Source: Coriobacteriaceae bacterium | GTDB lineage: Bacteria; Actinomycetota; Coriobacteriia; Coriobacteriales; Eggerthellaceae | DNA: 5,165 nucleotides | NCBI GenBank assembly: GCA_015062635.1 | Contig: SUUF01000062.1 | Coordinates: 6,342 to 11,506, forward strand | Direction of reading: 5' to 3' | In this document: positions 1 through 5,148 of the stretch, piece after piece | How the letters are laid out: the number at the start of each line of letters is the position of its first letter | How positions within the stretch are numbered: the first letter of the stretch is position 1 | The notes under the pieces: generated by a model | Seen by the model: only the letters and a program-made list of their open reading frames with translations | Databases searched by the model: none | Told to the model about the DNA's origin: nothing | Program-made: the position numbers and the translations under genes

Positions 1-314
1 GCGAGCTTGAGCTCCTCGAGTTGCGCGTCGATGGCCGCGCGGCGCTCATAGACGATGCGCCGGCGCTCCTCGATCGTGGAATCGCCCGCCATGTACAGCT
101 CGATATATTCGCGGATCTCCTTGATGGGCATGCCCGAAACCTTCAGGCGCTCCACGAAGCGCATCCACTCCAGGTCGTCCTCGTCGAAAAGGCGCCGGCC
201 GTCGCTCGAGCGCTGCTGGTTGGGAATGAGCCCGTTCTTCTCGTAAAAGCGAATGGTCGAGGCCGGCATTCCCAGCTCGGCCGCCGCATCGCCTATCGTG
301 TAAAGCTTCTCCAT
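1..314 (-). CDS. MerR-family transcriptional regulator (partial, C-terminus off the left edge)
   Basis: This is the DNA-binding part of a MerR-family regulator. The frame runs open from an ATG at 314 to the window edge, giving 104 residues plus two bases. Residues 1-70 are a typical MerR winged helix-turn-helix: LYTIGDAAAELG, then the STIRFYEKNGLI signature at 19-30, then a wing with R40/R41 and F43. From about residue 81 begins a charged helix (IEERRRIVYERR...), the usual dimerisation coiled coil. Family members of this shape are about 120-145 residues, so roughly 20-40 residues are missing. No cysteine occurs in the visible part, which argues mildly against a metal or SoxR-type sensor, although the sensor end is not seen. 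An AGGGAG ribosome site lies 6 bases before the ATG. It is the last visible gene of the minus-strand cluster, 156 bases after the DUF362 gene. The MerR-type promoter at 3448-3478 is its probable target, which is an inference. By sequence style it resembles the AdhR/YyaN-like regulators often found next to aldo/keto reductases. Confidence 0.93.
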   Translation of the reverse strand, partial: MEKLYTIGDAAAELGMPASTIRFYEKNGLIPNQQRSSDGRRLFDEDDLEWMRFVERLKVSGMPIKEIREYIELYMAGDSTIEERRRIVYERRAAIDAQLEELKL

Positions 315-383
315 CTGCGTCTCCCTATAAGGTTCCCCAACCGAATTCCTCGCACCCGCCCCGGCCAACGGCGGGCCTTCCCA

Positions 384-408
384 CCCCGCGCGTTGCGCCA
401 ACGCGGGG
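384..408. repeat. GC-rich inverted repeat between the DUF362 gene and merR
   Basis: CCCCG (384-388) and CGTTG (391-395) pair with CAACG (399-403) and CGGGG (404-408), leaving a CG bulge and a CGC loop. The stem lies in the 156-base gap after the DUF362 stop. In the minus-strand transcript it could act as a terminator, attenuator or RNA-stability element that lowers regulator expression. No T-run follows it on either strand, so a classical intrinsic terminator is not supported. The rest of the gap (315-470) shows no gene and no clear separate promoter for merR. Confidence 0.4.
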
Positions 409-470
409 AACGGGCCGAACCATGCCGTGCGAGCGGCGCGAACCCCACGCACCATACCACGCCGAAGCGG

Positions 471-1697
471 CTACGAAACCTCCACCAGCTCGTATGCGCG
501 GCTTCCGATTCCCAGCGCCTCGGCCGCCTCGAGCACATGCTGCCCATCGCGGCTCTCGATGCGCGCGATGAGGTCGGCGCTGTCGTCGGTGCTCGCGTAC
601 ACCAAGTCGACGCACGCCTGGTCGAGCGCGACCGGGTCGGCCGACGCGAGGATGCCGATGTCGGCCATCTTCGGCGGTGCGGGGTTCGAATCGCAGTCGC
701 AATCGACCGACAGGTTGTTCATCACGTTCACGAACAGCATGTTGGGCTGCGCCGCGAGCACGGCCTGGCACGCATCGGCCATCGATTCCAGGAAATCGGG
801 GGTCGCCGCGCTCTGCCAGCTCGTCCGGTTCTGCCCGGCCGAATGGATGAGCAGCTTGCCCTCGCTCGACGCCATGCCGATGCTGATGTTCTTCAGCGCC
901 CCGCCGAAACCGGCCATCTGGTGCCCCTTGAAATGCGAAAGCACCAGGTAGGAATCGTATTCGGGAAAATGCGCGCCCACGAGGTCCTCGCTCAGGTGGA
1001 ACCCGCCTTCCACCGGCAGCGAAACCGAGCCATCTTCGTCCATGATCTGGAAACCCGCGATGTCGGTGAAACCGTGGTCGGCGGCCACCTGGTAGTGGGC
1101 CTGCGTGGTCGAGCGCCCGCCGCCATAAGCCGTATTGCATTCCACGATGGTTCCGTTTACGGCTTTCACCAGGCCCGATATCAAGTCGGCCTTCAGGTAG
1201 TGGTTGCCGCCCGGCTCGCCGCTCGAGAGCTTCACGCCCACGCGTCCGGACAGCCCCGCCTCCAGCGAGTCGAACACCGCCTGCAGGGCCTGGGGATCGA
1301 CCGCCCGCGCGAAGTAGACGGCCGGCGCCGCCCCCGCCGCCGTTGCGGCAGACGACGATTCGCGCACCGCCGATGACGCGCTCGACGCGGCCTGGCTTTG
1401 GGATGAACCGGCGGCGGTCGAAGCAGAAGCGGCCGCCTGCCCGGAAGTGCTGGTGGCAGGCGTAGCAGGCGCCGGCCCGCCGCATGCCGTGAGGCCCGCG
1501 AGCATGATGGTTCCGCCCGCAACGGCGCCCAGCTTCACGAACCGTCGGCGCGTCATATGGTTGTCGTGCTTGGCCGCCTCGTCGTACCCGGCGCCATGCC
1601 CGTCGCGTCTGGCGTCGCGCCCATCGTGCTTGGCGCCATGCCCGTCGTGCCTGGCGTCGTGCCCCTCGTGCTTGGCCGCCCCGTCGTGCGCGGCCAT
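471..1697 (-). CDS. DUF362-domain Tat lipoprotein with His-rich N-terminal repeat
   Basis: This is a 408-residue DUF362 protein of unknown function, predicted to be exported and lipid-anchored. Residues 1-47 are a His/Asp/Gly-rich heptad repeat with nine His. Residues 48-72 are a Tat signal: TRRRFVK at 49-55, a hydrophobic stretch, then lipobox LTAC with Cys72. Residues 73-125 are an Ala/Ser/Thr/Gln linker. The DUF362 domain fills about 126-405, with SHFKGHQMAGFGGALKN at 254-270, DCDCD at 332-336 and DIGILASADPVALDQA at 346-361. Many relatives carry a CxxCxxC ferredoxin insert after the GKL..HS segment. Here that stretch (285-310) has a single Cys, so the Fe-S insert is absent. The ATG at 1697 directly follows the TAA of the flavoprotein gene (TAAATG), and an AGGGG ribosome site lies about 7 bases upstream, which supports the long form. 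A start at Met48 (1556) has no well-placed ribosome site. The DUF362 and Tat-lipoprotein calls are firm. Its role in the operon is open. Confidence 0.9.
   Translation of the reverse strand: MAAHDGAAKHEGHDARHDGHGAKHDGRDARRDGHGAGYDEAAKHDNHMTRRRFVKLGAVAGGTIMLAGLTACGGPAPATPATSTSGQAAASASTAAGSSQSQAASSASSAVRESSSAATAAGAAPAVYFARAVDPQALQAVFDSLEAGLSGRVGVKLSSGEPGGNHYLKADLISGLVKAVNGTIVECNTAYGGGRSTTQAHYQVAADHGFTDIAGFQIMDEDGSVSLPVEGGFHLSEDLVGAHFPEYDSYLVLSHFKGHQMAGFGGALKNISIGMASSEGKLLIHSAGQNRTSWQSAATPDFLESMADACQAVLAAQPNMLFVNVMNNLSVDCDCDSNPAPPKMADIGILASADPVALDQACVDLVYASTDDSADLIARIESRDGQHVLEAAEALGIGSRAYELVEVS
1557..1676 (-). repeat. Coding 21-bp tandem repeats (His/Asp-rich heptads) in the DUF362 gene
   Basis: Reading the minus strand, four 21-bp units run from 1676 to 1593, followed by two decayed units of 18 bp each. 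They encode AKHEGHD, ARHDGHG, AKHDGRD, ARRDGHG, AGYDEA and AKHDNH. Units 1 and 3 resemble each other, as do units 2 and 4, so a 42-bp higher-order period is visible. This suggests duplication of a two-unit block. The repeat keeps frame throughout and ends directly at the Met that opens the Tat signal. His-rich tracts of this kind often bind Ni, Zn or Cu in other proteins. Metal binding here is an inference. Confidence 0.8.
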
Positions 1698-2249
1698 TTA
1701 GAGCCCCTGGACCAACGTGGCCACGCGGGCCGCCTGCTCGCGACCGGCCTGCGCGATGGCCTCGCGCGCCGCATCGTCGACGCGGCTGGCATAGGAAACG
1801 CCGCACGTGTACTCGTACCCCGCGAACTCCATGCCCGTCAGCGCGCACGCGCCCTTCACCGGAATCAGCAGGTCTTCCACATGCACCCCCGCGTCCTGCC
1901 CGTACGCCTCTTCGGGCGCGCCGATGGTCATCGACACGACCAGCTTCTTGCCCACGAGCGCCTTGCCCTTGCTCCCGTGCGAGAACCCATGGACGAACAC
2001 GTCTTCCATCCACTTCTGCAGAAGCGCCGGCATGGCATACCAGAACACCGGATACTGCAGCACGATGACGTCGGCAGAAACGAGTTTTTCCTGTTCAGCC
2101 GCCACATCGAAGGTGTAGTCGGGATACAGCGCATCCAGGCGGTCGACCGTGAAGCCGTCGAGCTTGCCGAGCTCTTCCACAACCGCCTTGTTCGCAACCG
2201 AATCGTCGTCCAGGCGCGGATGCCCGGAAACCACCAATACGTTCTTCAT
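1698..2249 (-). CDS. NAD(P)H-dependent flavodoxin-fold oxidoreductase (KefF/YwrO/MdaB-like)
   Basis: This is a 183-residue flavodoxin_2-type protein, close to the usual 175-200 residues. It is predicted to be a cytosolic FMN/FAD enzyme that transfers two electrons from NAD(P)H to quinones or similar acceptors. Visible features are the beta-1/phosphate-binding loop VLVVSGHPRLDDDSVAN (4-20), the QYPVFWYAMPALLQKW block (65-80) typical of KefF/YwrO/NQO-like enzymes, the HGFSHG...GKALVGKK segment (87-102) and TIGAPEEAYG (108-117), which shapes the flavin pocket. No signal peptide or membrane segment is seen. The start at 2249 matches the normal family N-terminus (MKNVLVVSGHP) and has an AAAGGCGG-like site upstream. 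An in-frame ATG at 2282, with GGAGG 8 bases before it, would add 11 residues and cannot be excluded. The stop abuts the ATG of the DUF362 gene, implying translational coupling. The exact electron acceptor cannot be read from sequence. A KefF role in potassium efflux is unlikely because no KefC gene is present in the window. Confidence 0.9.
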   Translation of the reverse strand: MKNVLVVSGHPRLDDDSVANKAVVEELGKLDGFTVDRLDALYPDYTFDVAAEQEKLVSADVIVLQYPVFWYAMPALLQKWMEDVFVHGFSHGSKGKALVGKKLVVSMTIGAPEEAYGQDAGVHVEDLLIPVKGACALTGMEFAGYEYTCGVSYASRVDDAAREAIAQAGREQAARVATLVQGL

Positions 2250-2302
2250 CGTCGAACCGCCTTTCGTTCTTTGCCTGTTCATGTTGGGCGCCTCCGCGCG
2301 AC

Positions 2303-2430
2303 GGACGCGCCATACCAGCCGGACGCGCCCCACTTGCGGGAAGCGCCCCGCGGGTTGCACTACCAGCCGGACGCGTCCCACCTACGGGTTGACCCGCCAG
2401 CCGGACGCGCCCTACCTGCGGGTTACCCGC
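2303..2430. repeat. Three-copy hairpin-bearing intergenic repeat
   Basis: The 181-base gap between the aldo/keto reductase and flavoprotein genes contains three imperfect direct copies of CCAGCCGGACGCG(C/T)CC(C/T)AC(C/T)T(G/A)CGGG, starting at 2315, 2363 and 2397. A shorter core, GGACGCGCC, lies at 2303. Each copy ends in a short stem: GCGGG(2336)/CCCGC(2351), CGGGT(2385)/ACCCG(2396) and GCGGGT(2418)/ACCCGC(2430). The middle copy also contains the perfect palindrome GGACGCGTCC (2369-2378). Copy spacing is 48 then 34 bases, so this is not a strict tandem array. It would be transcribed within the operon mRNA and may affect its stability or read-through. It could also be a family of dispersed REP-like elements in this genome. 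Confidence 0.7.
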
Positions 2431-3372
2431 TTAATCCATCACCTTTTCCCAGAAGCGAATCGCGTTGATGCCCAGCGAATCGGCGAGGTCTTCCAGCTCG
2501 TGCACCTCCGACTCGGCGAGCGCGACGGACGCCGCGGCCGCCGCGTCGGCCACATGACGCTCCTTGGTGACGCCCACGATCGGCAAGGTGCCCTTCGCGA
2601 TGGCCCAGGCCACCGGCACTTGCGCGACGCCCACGCCATGGGCCTCGGCGACCTGCGCGAGCTTGGCGTTCAACACCTCGAGCTTGTCGAGCACGGGGTT
2701 GTAGGTTTGCGCGCGGGCCGAACCCTCGGGCATCGGATGCGCCGTGTCGTACTTGCCCGAAAGCGCGCCCTGCTCGAGCACCATGTACGAGAAGAACACC
2801 GCATCGTTCTCGTGGCACCACTGCAGGATGCCCGAATCTTCCGAGCTGCGGTTGATCAGGCTGAAGTGGTTCTGCACCGCGCCGACCTTCAGGCCGTGCT
2901 CGCGCAGGATCGCGTCGGCCTCCTTGATCTCGGCCAGGTTGTGGTTCGATACGCCGATCATGGGCGCATCGGCCTTGCCGTCGAAGAATTCCGCGAGCGC
3001 GCGGGTCCACTTCGGCGCCTCGGAGGTGTTGTGCACCCAGTAAATGTCGAAGCGGTCGAGCCCCATGAGCTCGAGCTGCATGTCATGCATGTATCCGACG
3101 GGGTTCGCCGCCGTGGTGTCGAGGCATTGCGGGGTAAGCTTGTCGGAAACCAGGTAGCTCTCGCGCGGCAGCCCCTTCAAGAATTCGCCGAGCACCTTCT
3201 CGGAAGTTCCCATGCCATAGGCATAGGCGGTATCCCACAGGTTCAACCCAGCCGACATGGCCGCGTCGAAAATGGGCCTCAGCTCCTCGGGAGCTATGCC
3301 GCTGCCGAACGTGCCATCGTTTCCCCAGGCCCAGGCGCCAAGCGCGACTTTGGGGAGCGTGGTTTTCGCCAT
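2431..3372 (-). CDS. Aldo/keto reductase
   Basis: This is a 313-residue, NADPH-dependent (by family) TIM-barrel reductase that acts on aldehydes or ketones in the cytosol. All four residues of the AKR catalytic tetrad are present: Asp47 and Tyr52 in WDTAYAYG, Lys78 in SDKLTP and His114 in YWVHN. Other family landmarks are the N-terminal LGAWAWG strand (11-17), IGVSNHN at 139-145, the VQNHFSLINR strand (166-175), SGKY at 205-208 and the cofactor-binding IVGVTKERHVADA at 265-277. Length is normal and the gene looks intact. The ATG at 3372 is preferred, with an AAGGA-containing site about 8 bases upstream. An upstream in-frame TTG at 3399 would add only a non-conserved MNPAERNSI tail. It is the first gene after the MerR-type promoter, with a leader of roughly 70 bases. 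The substrate is not evident. Pairing with a quinone-reductase-like flavoprotein and a MerR regulator fits carbonyl or electrophile detoxification. Confidence 0.95.
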   Translation of the reverse strand: MAKTTLPKVALGAWAWGNDGTFGSGIAPEELRPIFDAAMSAGLNLWDTAYAYGMGTSEKVLGEFLKGLPRESYLVSDKLTPQCLDTTAANPVGYMHDMQLELMGLDRFDIYWVHNTSEAPKWTRALAEFFDGKADAPMIGVSNHNLAEIKEADAILREHGLKVGAVQNHFSLINRSSEDSGILQWCHENDAVFFSYMVLEQGALSGKYDTAHPMPEGSARAQTYNPVLDKLEVLNAKLAQVAEAHGVGVAQVPVAWAIAKGTLPIVGVTKERHVADAAAAASVALAESEVHELEDLADSLGINAIRFWEKVMD

Positions 3373-3447
3373 GATGCTATTCCTTTCCGCAGGATTCAAA
3401 CTGCCGGCGACGCAACCGCGCGAACCGTCGTCAACGCCGTTAAGCGG

Positions 3448-3478
3448 ATTGTGCGACTTAAACCATGGTTTAAGTCAA
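3448..3478 (-). promoter_or_regulatory. MerR-type promoter with 19-bp spacer and palindromic operator
   Basis: On the minus strand a TTGACT -35 box (3478-3473) and a CACAAT -10 box (3453-3448, 4 of 6 consensus) are separated by exactly 19 bases (3472-3454). A perfect 22-bp palindrome, half-site GACTTAAACCA, occupies 3455-3476 and so spans the spacer and part of the -35 box. An over-long 19-20 bp spacer with a dyad inside it is the hallmark of promoters that MerR proteins activate by DNA twisting. The site sits about 75 bases before the aldo/keto reductase start and faces the operon. The likely binder is the MerR protein encoded at 314-1. Confidence 0.85.
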
Positions 3479-3534
3479 GCAAGTTTCTGGTACACGTCGT
3501 GGTTAATTCATGACGCCATTCGACAACCCGCGGC

Positions 3535-3581
3535 AACCGTCATGAAACGAGGTGGCCTTCGGTTACCAACAGGTGACGGTT
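3535..3581. repeat. Inverted repeat AACCGTCA/TGACGGTT with nested hairpin
   Basis: AACCGTCA (3535-3542) and TGACGGTT (3574-3581) are perfect complements, 31 bases apart. Inside them GGTGGCC (3551-3557) can pair with GGTTACC (3561-3567), using two G-U pairs in RNA, around a TTC loop. It could be a leader RNA structure of the radical SAM transcript or a two-site operator. No T-run follows, so a terminator is unlikely. Confidence 0.35.
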
Positions 3582-3625
3582 CGTTGCGCGCTGCTCCATC
3601 GCGCGCGTTGCAGTTTTACCATTTT

Positions 3626-3669
3626 CAAAAGCTCAAATGGCGAGTGCCAAAAGCTCAAATACCGAATGC
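3626..3669 (+). repeat. Two 22-bp direct repeats upstream of the radical SAM gene
   Basis: CAAAAGCTCAAAT occurs identically at 3626-3638 and 3648-3660. Each copy is followed by a related 9-base tail (ggcgagtgc and accgaatgc, 6 of 9 identical). The period of 22 bp equals about two helical turns, which would place two protein sites on the same DNA face. The repeats lie 43-86 bases before the start codon, where an activator or repressor of the plus-strand gene could bind. The binding factor is unknown. Confidence 0.6.
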
Positions 3670-3698
3670 GTACTGGGGATATAGCATTCACGGCGAAT

Positions 3699-3705
3699 GG
3701 AGGAG
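3699..3705 (+). promoter_or_regulatory. Strong ribosome binding site fixing the radical SAM start
   Basis: GGAGGAG lies 6 bases before the ATG at 3712. The upstream in-frame ATG at 3697 overlaps this motif and the ATG at 3706 touches it, so the third ATG is the best start. Confidence 0.8.
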
Positions 3706-3711
3706 ATGGAT

Positions 3712-5148
3712 ATGTCGGCAATCGATAGCGTAAAGGCGAAGGCGCTTTCCGCCGCAGTGATGAAGTCCTACGACATGCTGCGCACAGACCTCGATGGCAA
3801 CCTTCCCAAAATCGTCAAGCTCATCAACACGTTTTCCGGGCAGGGCGACGAGGGACAGCAGACCACGTTGAATTCGTTCAACATGGTGACGGGCGAAATG
3901 GGCAAACCCGATAGCAACATCCACCAGCTGGCATGCAACATCCGCGACAACGTCGACCCCGAAATCGCGCGCAAGTTCATTCAGAACTTCTTCGTGAATT
4001 CGGTGACGCTGGGCATGGCCAAACAGCGCCAGGTTACCGCGGAAAACGACTGCAACGTGCCCTGGGCCATCTTGCTCGACCCCACAACCGCCTGCAATTT
4101 GCACTGCAATGGCTGTTGGGCGGCCAACTACGAGGACAAACGCCACAAGCACCTGAGCTTCGAGGAGCTTGACGACATCATCTGCCAGGCCAAGGACATG
4201 GGCACGTACATCTTCCTGTACACCGGCGGCGAACCGCTCGTGCGCAAGAAGGACCTCATTCGCCTGTGCGACAAGCATCAGGATTGCTTCTTCAGCTCGT
4301 TCACGAACGGCACGCTCGTGGACGAGGAGTTCGCCGACGAGCTGCTGCGCGTGAAGAATTTCATGCCGGCGTTTTCCATCGAGGGCTTCCGCGAAGCCAC
4401 CGACAGCCGCCGTGGCGAAGGCACCTTCGACAAGGTGGTGCACGCCATGGACCTGCTGCGCGAGCGCAAGGTGCCGTTCGGCGCCAGCCTGTGCTACACC
4501 AGCCAAAACTACGACAGCATCACGAGCGACGAGTTCATCAACTTCCTGGTGGAAAAGGGCGTTCTGTTCGCGTGGATCTTCACGTACATGCCCATCGGCA
4601 AGGGAGCGCCGGTTGAGCTTATCGCCACCGCCGAGCAGCGCGCGGGCATGTACCACGTGGTGCGCGACAACTGGCGCAACAACGTGCCCATGTTCTTCGC
4701 GGACTTCTGGAACGACGGCGAGTACACCGGCGGCTGCATCGCCGGCGGCCGGCGCTACCTGCACATCAATGCCGGCGGCGATGTCGAGCCGTGCGCGTTC
4801 ATCCACTATTCCGATTCCAACATTCGCGAGAAAACCCTGCTCGAATGCTACGAGAGCCCGCTGTTCAAGAGCTATCGGGCGCACCAGCCGTTCAACTCGA
4901 ACATGCTGCGCCCCTGCCCGCTGCTCGACAACCCGGGCGCGCTTTCGCAGATGGTAGGCGAGTCGGGCGCGAAGAGCACCGATTACATGAACCCGGAACC
5001 TGCCGAGGAATTGGAGCAGAAGACCGTGGCTGCCGCCGAGAAGTGGGCGGTGGCGAGCGAGCCGCTGTGGGAGCTTTCGCCCAAGAAGAAGCTCTCCGAC
5101 GCATGCGTTGCCCGCGGCGAAAGCCCCACGGCGTGGGTTCAGAATTAG
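3712..5148 (+). CDS. Radical SAM protein with short SPASM/twitch-like C-terminal domain
   Basis: This is a 478-residue, probably cytosolic iron-sulfur enzyme that would cleave S-adenosylmethionine to start a radical reaction. The substrate is unknown. Residues 1-115 form an N-terminal region with no motif I recognise. The radical SAM core follows, with DPTTACNLHCNGCWA giving the CxxxCxxC cluster ligands Cys128, Cys132 and Cys135. The SAM-binding TGGEP is at 171-175, and FTNGTLVD (197-204), SIEG (222-225) and GASLCYT (257-263) follow as barrel strands. The C-terminal part has C342-x13-G-x4-C361 (GGCIAGG...NAGGDVEPC), matching the first half of a SPASM/twitch motif, and Cys402 in RPCPLLDNP. A full SPASM set of seven or eight Cys is not present, so at most one auxiliary cluster is expected. 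The tail from about 425 is Glu/Ala-rich. The gene is intact, diverges from the MerR-controlled cluster and has no partner peptide gene in view, so a peptide-maturase role is neither supported nor excluded. Confidence 0.92.
   Translation: MSAIDSVKAKALSAAVMKSYDMLRTDLDGNLPKIVKLINTFSGQGDEGQQTTLNSFNMVTGEMGKPDSNIHQLACNIRDNVDPEIARKFIQNFFVNSVTLGMAKQRQVTAENDCNVPWAILLDPTTACNLHCNGCWAANYEDKRHKHLSFEELDDIICQAKDMGTYIFLYTGGEPLVRKKDLIRLCDKHQDCFFSSFTNGTLVDEEFADELLRVKNFMPAFSIEGFREATDSRRGEGTFDKVVHAMDLLRERKVPFGASLCYTSQNYDSITSDEFINFLVEKGVLFAWIFTYMPIGKGAPVELIATAEQRAGMYHVVRDNWRNNVPMFFADFWNDGEYTGGCIAGGRRYLHINAGGDVEPCAFIHYSDSNIREKTLLECYESPLFKSYRAHQPFNSNMLRPCPLLDNPGALSQMVGESGAKSTDYMNPEPAEELEQKTVAAAEKWAVASEPLWELSPKKKLSDACVARGESPTAWVQN

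Larger units (their letters stand above)
3373..3711. other. Divergent intergenic region between the aldo/keto reductase and radical SAM genes
   Basis: This stretch of about 340 bases has no convincing gene. It is locally more AT-rich than the coding sequence around it, notably at 3437-3515 and 3605-3690. From left to right it holds the leader of the minus-strand operon, the MerR-type promoter and its palindrome, an inverted repeat with a nested hairpin (3535-3581), and two 22-bp direct repeats (3626-3669). I found no plus-strand -35/-10 pair that I would defend. Candidates such as TTGCAG at 3608 with TCAAAT at 3633 have a 19-bp spacer and weak matches. Confidence 0.8.

Noticed and set aside
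21..1376. Long plus-strand open frame opposite the DUF362 and merR genes
   Set aside because: Its Arg/His/Val-rich translation has no recognisable domain and it lies antisense to two well-supported genes. High GC keeps such shadow frames open.
1554..1556. ATG at 1556 as the DUF362 start, at the Tat signal
   Set aside because: It would give a conventional Tat leader, but the nearest purine-rich motif is about 18 or more bases upstream, whereas the ATG at 1697 has a placed ribosome site and stop-start coupling. Kept only as an alternative.
325..2013. 562-codon minus-strand open frame overlapping the flavoprotein and DUF362 genes in another frame
   Set aside because: The translation is low-complexity Arg/Gly-rich and conflicts with two genes that have clear family motifs.
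2303..2430. Possible CRISPR array
   Set aside because: There are only three imperfect copies with uneven 34- and 48-base periods and almost no spacer between them. No cas gene is seen.
3397..3399. TTG at 3399 as the aldo/keto reductase start
   Set aside because: It adds a non-conserved tail, and the ATG at 3372 has its own ribosome site and matches the family N-terminus.
2149..3513. Long plus-strand open frame opposite the aldo/keto reductase
   Set aside because: It is antisense to an intact gene with a complete catalytic tetrad. No family motif is present.
3697..3699. ATG at 3697 as the radical SAM start
   Set aside because: It overlaps the GGAGGAG ribosome site that is correctly spaced for the ATG at 3712.
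3688..4884. 398-codon minus-strand open frame opposite the radical SAM gene
   Set aside because: The composition is typical of an antisense shadow and the plus-strand reading contains the diagnostic Cys and TGGEP motifs.
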